Origin: Saprospiraceae bacterium
Lineage (GTDB): Bacteria > Bacteroidota > Bacteroidia > Chitinophagales > Saprospiraceae
Direction: 5' to 3'
Assembly (NCBI GenBank): GCA_016715405.1
Contig: JADKAE010000022.1
Coordinates: 1 to 47,500, forward strand
DNA: 47,500 nt
Shown here: positions 8,301 through 17,913 of the stretch, one piece after another
Numbering within the stretch: position 1 is the stretch's first letter
Layout of the letters: every line of letters begins with the position of its first letter
Notes under the pieces: generated by a model
Seen by the model: only the letters and a program-made list of their open reading frames with translations
The model's database searches: none
Told to the model about the DNA's origin: nothing
Program-made: the position numbers and the translations under genes

Positions 8301-10416
8301 ACACCAGTTCTTCGCCGTCAGTAGTTGACAAGATACCGCCATCGTTGGCTTCCACGCGCACTTCAATGATGTTGGCAGACAATTCGTAACACTCGTCGCT
8401 CAAAGGAGTAGAACCTGCATTATCGCCCACATTCACAGCAATATTGCCGGTGTAAGAGAATCCCCATATACGGTACACACCTGGGCTGAGCTCGCCAAAA
8501 TCAGTGCTATTGTCGCTGGGGAAAGCCAGGATCATATTATTCGGATCGGTGAGCACAAAACCGTAGGAGGCCGGCGACTGCGAATCGAAGGTAAAATTCA
8601 ATACGCCTGTACCGGCATCTTCACTACACACTACGGCACTTGTGGCGCCGCCATCAATAGCGACTGTGCCGCCGTCTACAAAGTTGCGGGTAACAGCGAT
8701 GAAATTGCTCGACAAATCGTAACAGCCGTCAACCAGGGTTACTTCGTCGGCATCGTCGCCCACCTGGGCGGTAATAGTGCCGTTATAAGCCAATCCCCAC
8801 ACGCGCACGGCATCGCCGGTATTGTTGTCAAAATCAGGCGATGGATCTGTAGACACGCCCAGGATGACATTGTTTTCGTCGGTAAATACAAAAATGTAAT
8901 TGTCGCCTTCGTAACCTGCCGTGTTTATGGTAAGCACATCGGGCTGGCCGTCGCCGCTACAAATAGCAGCTGCGTCGGTACCGTCATCTAATTTCAGTAT
9001 ACCACCTAGGGTTTTGCTGATCTTGACGTCTATAAAGTTGCTGGAAAGCTCATAACATTCATCGGCAAGTACCACCAGGTCGGCATCGTCGCCGGCTTCA
9101 GCCAGGAACGTACCGGTAATGGCAAGTCCCCAGATGCGATAGGAACCGGGCGCGAGGTTGCTGAGGTCCAGGTCGCCGCTGGCAAATGCGCCGATAATGA
9201 CGTTTTCGGTATCCGTAAGTACATAATAGTAGTTGGGAGATACCGAACTGGTAACCGCCACGATGGCAGCAGAAGGGTTTTCGTTAAAACAAAAGTCGAC
9301 CGAGGTGGCATTGTCAATTGTGCTCACTGTGCCGCCGTCGATATTTTGCTTGAGAGCCTCGATAAAATTGGACGACAAATCGTAGCAGCCGTTGCTCAAC
9401 ACCGCAGTAGCTGCGTTGTCGCCTACGCCAACGCTGAGGTTGCCGGTATACGATAGCCCCCAAATGCGCGAAGTTCCCGAAGGGAAAGCATTAAAATCGA
9501 GGCTGTTTCCGTTTACCACTTGCAACACGATATTGTTTTCGTCGGTAAGCAAAAATACATAAGGCGCGCCGGAGGTGGTAGACGCCTGGAAGTTGAGCTG
9601 CGAAGGTCCGCCGCCGGTACATACGCTAACCGCCGTTTCACCGTTAGTGAGCGATACCGTGCCGCCATCCGCGCTGTCTAGTTCTACTTCGATAAAGTTG
9701 TCGGAAAGACCGAAACACTGCGTTGCCAGTTGAGCAGTGGCCGCATTTTGGCCGGGCGCCGCCAATAGGGTGCCCACAAAGGAAAGCCCCCAAACCCTAT
9801 ACGTGCCCTGCGGGCTGTTCTCAAAATCGAAACTGTTGCCCTGTACGACTTCTATAATCACGTTATTTTCATCAGTGATCAGATACACGTAAGAAGGGCT
9901 TGCACTGGTCGTATTAAACTGGATCAGGTCGGAATTGCCATCTCCCGGACAAGCGAATTGCGAACTGGCGCCACTGGCAGTCGATACCGAACCCCCGTCG
10001 GGCGTGGTATTCTGCACGGTAATGAAGTTAATCGTCAATTCATAACACACCGTGGCCAATTGTGCTTCGCCGAGTTGTTGCCCCACCTGGTTGATCATCT
10101 GGCCGATGAACGAAAAGGCGTACACCTGGTAAGTGCCGGGAGCCAAAACCTCGAAATTGATGTTGTTGTTGGTAGACTGATACACGATCGTGTTGTTCTG
10201 ATTTACCACCACATAACCAAAAGGAGTAGGTAGTTTGCTGGTACGGAACCGAATCACATTCGGTAAGCCGTCGCCCTGGCACACTGAGAGCGTTGATAAA
10301 TTGCCCGGAGCAATAATAGACACGCCACCCACGCAATCTACGCCCGCCTGGGCATTAGCTCCCTGATGCACTACTAATGCGAGAGCCAATACGAGTAAAA
10401 TTTTTGAAAAGTTCAT
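5353..10416 (-). CDS. giant secreted protein with 14 repeats of about 115 residues and a T9SS type A sorting domain; interrupted by one in-frame TAG
   Basis: The product (1,687 codons before the final stop) starts with a signal peptide (MNFSKILLVLALALVVHQG, then ANAQ). Fourteen tandem domains follow. Each opens with a GG-(x)-(V/I) stretch and a VCxGDGxPD motif, continues with a YxYLxTDxNNVI strand and a (R/I)WGLSYTGN motif, and closes with CYxLSxNFI. Each repeat thus has two conserved cysteines. The last part has VMPNPATD and ends GIYFLQVQQGEEM..RFVKE, a type A C-terminal domain recognised by the type IX secretion system. The codon at 8131-8133 is TAG where the other repeats have TGG (Trp of the WGL motif), in the same frame, so one substitution splits the gene. 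It is probably a cell-surface adhesin or matrix protein; no known ligand domain is recognised. Confidence 0.85.
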
Positions 10417-10597
10417 ATAGAGACCTGATTTTGTGAAATGATAATAATTGATTTCCTTTTTATACCTACTACAGGGGGGAGAAGACGCAACGCACCTCAT
10501 AAAGGCGACTGCGACAGCTTGAGCAGGCGAGTAAGGCGATTACAGCGAATTGGATGCTTGAATGAAAAAGGGTTCGCAAACGCGATCAATACATAAG

Positions 10598-10628
10598 CAA
10601 AATTATAATATTTTTTGAATTCTTCCAA
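10598..10628 (-). promoter_or_regulatory. predicted promoter of the repeat-adhesin gene
   Basis: On the minus strand TTG (10628-10626), a 20-base spacer and TAATTTTG (10605-10598) fit the Bacteroidota promoter consensus. The start codon at 10416 implies a long leader of about 175 bases. Confidence 0.55.
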
Positions 10629-10684
10629 TACATAGGCCGATCAAATTTTACAAAACCTTCATTAGAAAAACCGGGTTTTAATAC

Positions 10685-10692
10685 TAACTTTG
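10685..10692 (+). promoter_or_regulatory. predicted -7 box for the choice-of-anchor L gene
   Basis: TAACTTTG matches TAnnTTTG. I do not see a clear TTG at the expected upstream distance, so support is partial. Confidence 0.4.
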
Positions 10693-10739
10693 ATACGGCA
10701 TCTTACCCGCGCAACTATCTATACGTATATTTCACAACT

Positions 10740-10805
10740 ATGTTCCCAACCAGAACGAGTTTATTGCCTGTTGTTATTACGCTAGCCCTGCTTGCATATT
10801 GTTAG
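10740..10805 (+). CDS. possible 21-residue hydrophobic leader peptide
   Basis: An ATG at 10740 opens a 21-codon frame (MFPTRTSLLPVV, then ITLALLAYC and stop TAG). It resembles a bare lipoprotein signal ending in Cys and is the first ATG after the predicted promoter. It ends five bases before the ATG chosen for the next gene, which has its own signal-like N-terminus. It may be a leader peptide, a remnant signal sequence, or chance. Confidence 0.2.
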   Translation: MFPTRTSLLPVVITLALLAYC

Positions 10806-10809
10806 TATT

Positions 10810-13520
10810 ATGGCCAAAATGTTCATTTCTTTTCACACCGCTTTTACTGTACTGCTGCTTTGCGCAATAGTTACAGCAGCGTTCCGATTCCCGCCCGGTG
10901 AAGAAAGAATAGCATTGGCGCCGGCGCCTCCACCGGAAGGGATTCGCACACTAGGGGGCATATCCGCCGAAGACCTCGTCAGAAATGTATTTGCAGAAGG
11001 AGGCACCTGCGACAATATCTTCAATATCGCACCTATCGGCAACCAGAACGGCATCGGCTATTTTGACCAGGGCGCTTCTACTATCGGACTTGCCCGCGGT
11101 ATTATCCTTGCTACCGGCCCCACAGGCAACGCCATCGGGCCTAATTCCGCCACTGATAGAAGCGGCAATTTTCAAGACAGCAACGGCGACCCCGACCTAC
11201 AACTTATGGCCACTTATCCGGTGAAAGACGCCGTAGGCATCGAGTTTGATTTTGTGCCGCTCGATTCTATCGTCACTTTTCGCTACGTGTTTGCCTCCGA
11301 AGAATATTGCGAATTTGTAGGCAGCATCTATAATGATGTGTTCGGCTTTTTTATAAAAGGCCCGGGCATCCAGGGCAGCTTCTCGGGTAATGCGGCAAAC
11401 GTGGCACTCATCCCCGGCTCTAACGATTTTGTGGCTATTAATACGGTCAATCACCAACAAAATACGGCTTATTATATTCGCAATGAACGCCAGGAAGACG
11501 CCAATGAATGCGGCATCCCAAACATAGCCTCTCCCTATAGCCAACTCATTGAATACGATGGCTTTACAACTCCAGCTTACAGCTATGCTCCGGCTGTCGC
11601 CCTGCCAAACTTATCACATCAGACTGGTCGTCTCCGATATAGCCGATAATTACTACGATTCGGCGGTATTTCTCGAAGCCGGCAGTTTTAACCTGGGCGG
11701 ACAGGTAGCCCTCGGCGCCGGCACCTCGGTCTCCTCCGGGCTCACCGTCAACGAAGGCTGCGGCAACGGCTTTTTTTACTTTTGAACGCGAAGCCGATGC
11801 CCCCGATGATTTCCCCCTCAGCGTGGGTATCCGCGTGGCAGCCTCCAGTCAGGCCCAGGAAGGCCTCGACTTTGCTCCGCTACCCGGCGTGGTGACTATC
11901 CCCGCCGGACAGTCATCCGTGGATATACCCGTTATCGTTTTCAACGATGCACTGGTAGAAGGCCCCGAAAAGATTGTCCTGGAGCTGGATATCCCCTGTG
12001 CCTGTTATTCCGATTCCGCCGAGCTGATTATCATCGATCCGCCACCCTATGTGGTCAATCTCCCCGATGTCTTTACCTGCGCCAATGAACCGGCATTGTT
12101 ATCGCCCGACATCAGCGGGGGCAGTCCGCCTTATACTTACCAGTGGAGTTTTACTACCTCTACTGCTTCGACGGTCAGCACGCTGCCCCTTTCGGGCATA
12201 CTATACGCCGTGACCGTCACCGACGCCTGCGGTCATGCGCAGGCCGATACCTGCGAGGTCTTTCTCACCCAGCCGCCGACCGCCCTGCTCAGCGGTTCGG
12301 CCACCATCTGCGAAGGTGATACGGCCTGGCTTCCCCTGATAATTACAGGCGCCCCTCCCTGGGTTCTAAATTATACGCTCAACGGCGTTTTGCAAGCTCC
12401 GCTTACCCTCTCTGCCGGCGCCCCGGGCTTTCCGGCCTACCAGGACGGCGTACACCAACTGCTGAGCGTGAGCGACCAGGCCTGCCAGGGACAGGCATCC
12501 GGCCAGGGCGATATCAATCTGATGCAAATCGAAGTGGATGCGCAGATTAGCGAACTGGCCTGCTTTGGCGATACCGACGGTGCGATCACAGTATCCGTCA
12601 GCGGAGGTACCCCACCCTATCAACTCCAATGGGATCAGGGGCTGGGCAACGCCTACCAACTCCTCAACCTGTCCGCCGGATGGTATACGCTGAGCGTCAC
12701 CGATGACGCAGGCTGCAGAAAAGTCAGCACCTTCGAAATAACCAACCCCGCCCCCCTGCAATCCGTGGAGGTGAGCTGTGAGATGCTCCAAAGCGGGGTA
12801 TTGCAGCTGAGTGCGGCAGGAGGTACCCCCCCCTATCAATATGCTGTTGACAACGGCGCGTTTTCCGACGCCACGCTGTTCGAAACCCTGGAAGCCGGCA
12901 CAACCTACCAATTGAGCATCCGCGATGCGGAAGGTTGTACCGCGAGCTATTCCTTCCTGATGCCTGTGGCCTACGGAGAAATGGTAACGCTACCCGCACA
13001 GGTCGAAGCCAAGCTGGGCTTGAGCTATACTTTTGAACCGGTATGGAACCTGCCATTTTCACTCGTTGAAACCATCCTATGGTCGCCGGCAGATGAACTA
13101 AGCTGCAGCGATTGCCCCAACCCCCAACTCGTCGCCCTGCAGGAAGGCAACTACCTGCTGCAAGTCACCGATCGTTTTGGATGCCGCGACAGCTACGAGC
13201 TGCGGTTATTGATAGACCGCACAATAAGCGTATACATTCCCAATGCATTTTCGCCCAACCACGACCAGGTTAACGACTGGCTCACGGTATATGCAAATTC
13301 CTTTCAGGTGGCCGAAGTGTTGTCGTTCCAGATCTTCGACCGCTGGGGCGGTTTTTTATTTGAATCCAACCATTTCGCCCCCAACGAAGAAAGAGCCGGC
13401 TGGGATGGCAACGCCCGCGGGCGCCCGCTCGATCCCGGCGTATACCTGTATGTGGCCCGGCTACTCCTCACCGACGGCTCGGAGCGAACGATTACCGGCG
13501 ATGTGATGTTAATGCGGTAA
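10810..13520 (+). CDS. choice-of-anchor L domain protein with T9SS type B (gliding-motility-associated) C-terminal domain; two frameshifts
   Basis: The corrected product is 902 residues. After a signal-like segment comes a choice-of-anchor L domain (GYFDQGASTIGLARGIILAT, then FDFVPLDSIVTFRYVFASEE). A Calx-beta-like piece follows (AGQSSVDIPVIVFNDALVEG), then several SprB-like repeats (GGTPPYQLQWDQG, GWYTLSVTDDAGC). The end IPNAFSPNHDQVNDWLTVYA and later RWGGFLFES and GVYLYVARL is the type B sorting domain used by T9SS. The frame shifts at about 11568 (AA read as A restores it) and in T7 at 11771-11777 (T6 restores it); both are one-base insertions. ATG 10810 or 10819 is the likely start. It is secreted or surface-attached and divergent from the 14-repeat gene. 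Confidence 0.85.
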
Positions 13521-13531
13521 TGGCATGACGT

Positions 13532-14698
13532 ATGAATGAAACCAATTCCAAACTCCGTTATCTATCTTATGGGGTCATCATCTATATGCTGATCGCCTTC
13601 TCCTGGTGGTCGGTATTGCTTTTTATTAAAAATACGGATGCCTTTCAGGCCAAGCGCGACTTATTGAAATTGGGCATGATCGCCGAAGGGGTGATTACGT
13701 CCGACGAAGAATTTTACCGCTCGGAGCGCTATCTAACCCTCGAAAAACAATACGAAAAACAAGAATGGATGATCCTGGGCGAAGCCGCCGTATTCGTGCT
13801 CAGCCTCGTAATCGGCGTGTGGCTCATCAACCGCGGTTATCACAAGGAAATGGTCACCGCCAGACAGCGCCGCAATTTTCTGCTATCGATTACCCACGAG
13901 CTCAAATCACCGCTGGCATCTATCCGGCTGGTGCTGGAAACCCTGCTCAAAAGAGAACTTTCCCGCGAGCAAACTGCGAAATTTGTGCAAAACGGCCTGC
14001 AGGACACCGAGCGCCTGACTACGCTGGTCAACGACCTGCTCCTCTCCGCCAAACTCGAAACCGCCTATCAACCCCAATACGAACCACTCGACCTGGCCGA
14101 TCTATTTCGCGAACTGGTGCAAAAAATGAGCGATACCTACCCCCAGGCTACTTTTACTTTTGAATCCCAACCCAACCTGCCTCCCATTTTGGCCGACAGG
14201 GTCGGCTTGAACTCTGTGGGCATTAATTTGTTGGAAAATGCAGTAAAATACGGCCCCGCAAAACCCCGGATAAAAGTCAGCCTGTCAACCGTAAATAACC
14301 GGCTGCAAATAGATATCGCCGATAATGGAACCGGCATTCCCGATGGCGAAAAGAAAAAAATATTCGCCAAATTTTACCGGCTGGGCAATGAAGACACCCG
14401 CCAAACCAAAGGCACCGGCCTGGGTTTGTTTATTGTAGCCCAAATTATCAAAACACATCGGGGGAATATCGTAGTTTTGGACAATCAGCCCAGCGGCAGT
14501 ATCTTTCGCATCAGATTACCACTGGACTTATGGTTCTGCTCAATTGATAATATCTATAGGATTTTTGTTTCAAGGTGCGGGCGAGCCGGCAAATTTAGCG
14601 GAGCAATTAAATTTCTGGGCTGGCTTGAGCCAGTGGCTCAAAAAGCGCCGGCAAAAAGCCTTTTTGGTTACTTTTTGGCGATGAAAAAAGTAACATAA
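13532..14698 (+). CDS. membrane sensor histidine kinase
   Basis: The protein has two transmembrane segments (about residues 12-32 and 80-99) enclosing a short periplasmic loop. The cytoplasmic kinase follows: H-box SITHELKSPLASIRL with phospho-acceptor His122, N-box NLLENAVKYG (Asn236), G1 DNGTGIP (264-270) and G2 GTGLGL (294-299). The fold should end at about residue 331 (FRIRLPL). The remaining 57 codons have no family similarity and run through a hairpin-rich repeat (14626-14694), so the native stop may be lost or the 3' end fused to the repeat. The response regulator gene starts 53 bases downstream, so the two form a likely two-component pair. The stimulus is unknown. Confidence 0.9.
   Translation: MNETNSKLRYLSYGVIIYMLIAFSWWSVLLFIKNTDAFQAKRDLLKLGMIAEGVITSDEEFYRSERYLTLEKQYEKQEWMILGEAAVFVLSLVIGVWLINRGYHKEMVTARQRRNFLLSITHELKSPLASIRLVLETLLKRELSREQTAKFVQNGLQDTERLTTLVNDLLLSAKLETAYQPQYEPLDLADLFRELVQKMSDTYPQATFTFESQPNLPPILADRVGLNSVGINLLENAVKYGPAKPRIKVSLSTVNNRLQIDIADNGTGIPDGEKKKIFAKFYRLGNEDTRQTKGTGLGLFIVAQIIKTHRGNIVVLDNQPSGSIFRIRLPLDLWFCSIDNIYRIFVSRCGRAGKFSGAIKFLGWLEPVAQKAPAKSLFGYFLAMKKVT
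14626..14694. repeat. hairpin-rich element overlapping the 3' end of the kinase gene
   Basis: It contains the perfect palindrome TGAGCCAGTGGCTCA (14626-14640) and a second hairpin GTTACTTTTT ... AAAAAGTAAC (14667-14694), separated by GCCGGCAAAAAGCC. It reads like non-coding repeat DNA rather than protein-coding sequence. Confidence 0.6.
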
Positions 14699-14751
14699 AT
14701 ACAGGGGAGGTTCCTGCAATAAATTCAAATGCATAAAAAAGTATTATTATT

Positions 14752-15435
14752 ATGTTGCGCATTTTATTGGTAGAAGACGAAGAGCATATCAGAGAAGTCG
14801 TCAAACTCAATCTGGAACTGGAACACTACGAAGTAGTAGCTACCGGCAATGGTCGCGAAGCCCTCAAATGGACCGACGAGCAGCACTTCGACCTGCTCAT
14901 CCTCGATGTGATGCTGCCCGAAGTAGACGGCTTTCAGATCTGCGAACAAGTGCGGCTGAGCAACCGCGAGGTGCCCATTATCTTTGTGACAGCCAAAGAT
15001 ACCGCCCTGGACCGCATCGCCGGCCTGCGCCGCGGCGCCGACGACTATCTCACCAAACCCTTCAATCTCGAAGAATTGCTGCTGCGCGTACAACGCCTCA
15101 TACAACGCACCAGCAAATCACCCGAAAATACGCCCGATATCTTTGAATTCGACGGCCACCATGTCAATTTCGCCACCTTTGAAGCCAAAGGCAACGGCGG
15201 CATGTTTACCCTCACCAAAAAAGAAGCCATGCTGCTCAAGCTGCTCTTCGACAGAAAAAACGAAGTGGTGTCGCGGCAACAAATCCTCCAGTCGGTCTGG
15301 GGTTACGATGTATACCCCTCCACCCGCACGATCGACAATTTTATCCTCTCTTTCCGAAAATATTTTGAAAAAGATCCTAAAAACCCCGTGCGCTTCCTGT
15401 CTATCCGCGGCGTGGGGTATAAGTTTGTGGGGTGA
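14752..15435 (+). CDS. OmpR/PhoB-type response regulator
   Basis: The 227-residue DNA-binding regulator is probably phosphorylated by the preceding histidine kinase. The receiver domain has VEDE (acidic pocket), phospho-acceptor Asp52 in LILDVMLPEVDG, the Thr/Lys switch VTAKD (Lys82) and TKPFN. The C-terminal winged helix (about 130-227) has TKKEAMLLKLLFDRKNEVVS and closes with STRTIDNFILSFRKYFE and VRFLSIRGVGYKFV, typical of the OmpR/PhoB class. It is complete with no frame problem. Targets are unknown; the flanking surface-protein gene is a candidate only by position. Confidence 0.95.
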   Translation: MLRILLVEDEEHIREVVKLNLELEHYEVVATGNGREALKWTDEQHFDLLILDVMLPEVDGFQICEQVRLSNREVPIIFVTAKDTALDRIAGLRRGADDYLTKPFNLEELLLRVQRLIQRTSKSPENTPDIFEFDGHHVNFATFEAKGNGGMFTLTKKEAMLLKLLFDRKNEVVSRQQILQSVWGYDVYPSTRTIDNFILSFRKYFEKDPKNPVRFLSIRGVGYKFVG

Positions 15436-15454
15436 TTAACTAAAAGATGCTCAA

Positions 15455-15477
15455 TTGTGCAAGCCCCACTTGCACAA
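15455..15477. promoter_or_regulatory. 9-bp inverted repeat after the response regulator gene
   Basis: TTGTGCAAG, a 5-base loop CCCCA, and CTTGCACAA form a perfect inverted repeat. There is no T-run, so it could be a weak terminator, a transcript-end hairpin or a protein-binding site. Confidence 0.5.
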
Positions 15478-15527
15478 ATCAGTTGGTACCACAACATCAC
15501 CCTGGCATCATAAAAAAACATGCTCGT

Positions 15528-15558
15528 TTGCTTTCCTTGCAATAGCTTGTTAACTTTG
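15528..15558 (+). promoter_or_regulatory. predicted promoter of yebC
   Basis: TTG at 15528-15530, a 20-base spacer and TAACTTTG at 15551-15558 match the Bacteroidota consensus. The yebC ATG is at 15610. Confidence 0.65.
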
Positions 15559-15609
15559 CACCGCTTTTTAAAAACCGCTTATCAATATAATCGCAATTAA
15601 GATCAGCAT

Positions 15610-16326
15610 ATGGGACGCGCATTTGAATATCGCAAGGAACGCAAATTCAAACGTTGGGCGAATATGTCCAAAGTGTTTACCCGCATCGGACGGGAAATTG
15701 CCATGGCCGTCAAAGAAGGCGGCATCGACCCCAATTACAACTCCCGCCTGCGCATGGCTATTCAAAACGCCAAAGCGGCCAATATGCCCAAGGCTAACGT
15801 GGAAAGCGCCATCAAAAAAGCGTCTTCGAAAGATGCGGAGAATTACGACGAAATTGTATACGAAGGCTACGCCCCCCACGGTATCGCCGTAATGGTAGAA
15901 ACGGCTACCAATAATACCAACCGCACGGTATCCAATATCCGCGCTATTTTTTCCAAATGCGGCGGCTCGATGGGCATCTCGGGTTCGGTGAAAAATATTT
16001 TTTCCCGAAAGGGTATTTTTAAAATAAAAACGGAAGGCCTCGACCTCGAAATGCTCGAGTTGGAACTTATCGACCACGGCCTCGAAAAAATGCACGCAGA
16101 AGACGAACTCGTGGTACTGCAAACCCAGTTTGAGGACTACGGCGCTATGCAAAAAGCGCTCGAAGAGCGCCATATCGAAGTGGATAGCGCCGAATTGGTG
16201 CGACTGCCCACGTTTTTCAAATCGCTCAACGAACACGAAGTGGATGACGTGATCAAATTGATCGAAAAGCTGGAAGAAGACGACGACGTAGTCAACGTGT
16301 TCCACAATATGGATATGAGCGAATAG
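15610..16326 (+). CDS. yebC: YebC/PmpR (TACO1) family protein
   Basis: The 238-residue protein begins MGRAFEYRKERKFKRWANMS, a slight variant of the usual N-terminus, and keeps the family blocks RIGREIAMAVKEGG, SRLRMAIQNAKAANMPK, YEGYAPHGIAVMVE and the C-terminal LVRLPTFFK. YebC proteins bind DNA or ribosomes and have been linked to transcription control and to relief of ribosome stalling at proline stretches; TACO1 is the mitochondrial relative. It is complete, with its own predicted promoter. Galactokinase follows after a mirrored repeat. Confidence 0.95.
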   Translation: MGRAFEYRKERKFKRWANMSKVFTRIGREIAMAVKEGGIDPNYNSRLRMAIQNAKAANMPKANVESAIKKASSKDAENYDEIVYEGYAPHGIAVMVETATNNTNRTVSNIRAIFSKCGGSMGISGSVKNIFSRKGIFKIKTEGLDLEMLELELIDHGLEKMHAEDELVVLQTQFEDYGAMQKALEERHIEVDSAELVRLPTFFKSLNEHEVDDVIKLIEKLEEDDDVVNVFHNMDMSE

Positions 16327-16419
16327 CAGTCGGCTATCGGCAGTCGGCTATCGGCTAACTGCCGACCGCCAACTGCCGACCGCCAACTGCCGACTGCCGA
16401 CTGCCGACCGCCGACCGCC
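16327..16419. repeat. mirrored short tandem repeat (CAGTCGGCTATCGG / CCGACCGCCAACTG words)
   Basis: The left arm (16327-16354) has two copies of CAGTCGGCTATCGG. The right arm (16356-16419) has about nine 7-bp units such as GACTGCC and GACCGCC. The wording is reverse complementary. The array fills the gap between yebC and galK. Confidence 0.85.
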
Positions 16420-16432
16420 AAAAACAACACAA

Positions 16433-17602
16433 ATGCCGCAATTCTCCCCATCCGATCAGGCGGTTATCGCCAAAGTGCAAGCCGCCTTCGAGAGCCGGTT
16501 CGCCGGCAATCCCCAATGGGTAAGAGCCTGCGGCCGTATCAACATCATCGGCGAACACACCGACTACAACGACGGCTTCGTATTGCCTGCCGCCGTCGAC
16601 AAATACTTGTTTTTCGCTATGGCTGAAAACGGAACCGACGAATGTCGCTTCCTGGCCTGCGATATCAACGAGGAACACAACGTCCGGCTCAACGAGCTGA
16701 CGCCCGGCCCCAAACTCTGGGCCAACTACCTTATGGGTATCATCAAGCAATTTGTGCAAGACGGCAAAGGGGTAAGGGGCTTCGACTGCGCCTTCGGAGG
16801 CAACCTGCCCATCGGCTCGGGTATGAGCTCGAGTGCCGCGCTCGAATGCGGACTGGCCTGGAGCCTCAACACCATGTTTGACGGCGGTTATAGCCGGGAG
16901 CAACTGGCTCAGCTCGCCCAGCGTTCGTCGCATACCTTTGTCGGTATTCCTTGCGGCATCATGGACCAGTTTGCCAGCCTGATGGGCAAAGAAAACCAAC
17001 TCATCCTGCTCGACTGCCGCTCGCTCGATTATGCCTATATCCCTTTTGATACCGGCAATTACCGGGTCGTGCTGCTCAATTCCAAAGTGCACCACGAGTT
17101 GGCCTCGTCGGCTTACTCCACCCGGGTAAAGGAATGCCGCGAGGCAGCCGCTATCGCCGGCGTAAAAAGCCTGCGCGAACTGAACCCCGAACAACTCGAG
17201 GTTTTTCGCCACCATATGTCCCCTACCGTATACAACCGCGCCAGCTACGTAGTGGCCGAAAACAACCGCGTGATGGCAGCCTGTGCCGCCCTGCGCAACG
17301 GCGACATCATGGAACTGGGCCGCCTGATGTTTGAAACCCACGACGGCCTGCGCTATCTCTACGAAGTGAGCTGCCCCGAAATAGACCTGCTCGTCGATTT
17401 TGCCAAAAACTTCGAGGGCGTCATCGGCGCACGCGTGATGGGCGGCGGCTTTGGCGGCTGTACGATCAACCTGGTTCATAAAGATGTACTTGATAATTAT
17501 ATCGCCCAGGCCTCTGCCCATTACCTCCAGCATACCGGCATTCGTACAGAAGCTTATTTCACCGCCAGCGTAAATGGCACGGAACTTTTGGCCAAAAAAT
17601 AG
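16433..17602 (+). CDS. galK: galactokinase
   Basis: GalK phosphorylates alpha-D-galactose with ATP to galactose 1-phosphate (Leloir pathway). The 389-residue protein has the galactokinase signature GRINIIGEHTDYNDGFVLPA, the GHMP ATP-binding motif LPIGSGMSSSAALE, the segment CGIMDQFASLMG with the catalytic Asp, and the C-terminal GGGFGGCTINLV motif. Length and order match the family. The other Leloir genes are not visible here. It is followed at once by the tRNA-Lys promoter. Confidence 0.95.
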   Translation: MPQFSPSDQAVIAKVQAAFESRFAGNPQWVRACGRINIIGEHTDYNDGFVLPAAVDKYLFFAMAENGTDECRFLACDINEEHNVRLNELTPGPKLWANYLMGIIKQFVQDGKGVRGFDCAFGGNLPIGSGMSSSAALECGLAWSLNTMFDGGYSREQLAQLAQRSSHTFVGIPCGIMDQFASLMGKENQLILLDCRSLDYAYIPFDTGNYRVVLLNSKVHHELASSAYSTRVKECREAAAIAGVKSLRELNPEQLEVFRHHMSPTVYNRASYVVAENNRVMAACAALRNGDIMELGRLMFETHDGLRYLYEVSCPEIDLLVDFAKNFEGVIGARVMGGGFGGCTINLVHKDVLDNYIAQASAHYLQHTGIRTEAYFTASVNGTELLAKK

Positions 17603-17614
17603 TGTTCTCTATAC

Positions 17615-17644
17615 TTGTCTATAAAGTAAAAACCCCTATATTTG
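17615..17644 (+). promoter_or_regulatory. predicted promoter of tRNA-Lys
   Basis: TTG at 17615-17617, a 19-base spacer and TATATTTG at 17637-17644 match the Bacteroidota consensus exactly. The tRNA starts 39 bases downstream. Confidence 0.75.
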
Positions 17645-17682
17645 CAACGCTTTTGAAAGAAGGGGGTCAAACACCTTCTTTT

Positions 17683-17758
17683 GATCCCGTAGCTCAGCCG
17701 GTAGAGCACTTGACTTTTAATCAAGGAGTCATGGGTTCGAATCCCATCGGGATCACCA
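17683..17758 (+). tRNA. tRNA-Lys (anticodon TTT)
   Basis: The full cloverleaf can be drawn: acceptor GATCCCG/CGGGATC, D-arm GCTC...GAGC, anticodon stem CTTGA/TCAAG with loop CTTTTAA (anticodon 17716-17718), and T-arm ATGGG-TTCGAAT-CCCAT. The discriminator A at 17755 is followed by an encoded CCA. Confidence 0.97.
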
Positions 17759-17791
17759 AAGCCGCTTCATGTAAATGAGGCGGCTTTTTTT
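17759..17791 (+). terminator. rho-independent terminator after tRNA-Lys
   Basis: The stem GCCGCTTCAT/ATGAGGCGGC, with loop GTAA and one G-U pair, is followed by seven T residues. Confidence 0.9.
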
Positions 17792-17913
17792 GTTTGTAAT
17801 AATATCAATATTTTTATATATTTACCCCGCTGCGTAGATTCGTTTCCTCCCCCCTTGTGCAGCTTTTCGCTGGAGTCTCTCCGTTTGTTCAAACAAAAAA
17901 CAGCTAAACCCAC

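Larger units (their letters stand above)
10417..10739. other. divergent intergenic region between two surface-protein genes
   Basis: This 323-base stretch is without a convincing gene. It holds the predicted minus promoter at 10598-10628, a plus -7 box at 10685-10692, and an AT-rich centre. The minus-strand leader would be about 175 bases long. I see no further clear structure. Confidence 0.6.

Noticed and set aside
12366..12911. Minus-strand open frame of 181 codons
   Set aside because: It is antisense to the SprB-like repeats of the choice-of-anchor L gene, with no similarity to a known protein.
15568..16305. Open frame of 245 codons on the minus strand
   Set aside because: It is antisense to yebC, whose protein is complete and conserved.
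16355..17533. Open frame of 392 codons on the minus strand
   Set aside because: It is antisense to galK, which has every family motif. It also runs into the tandem repeat at 16327-16419.
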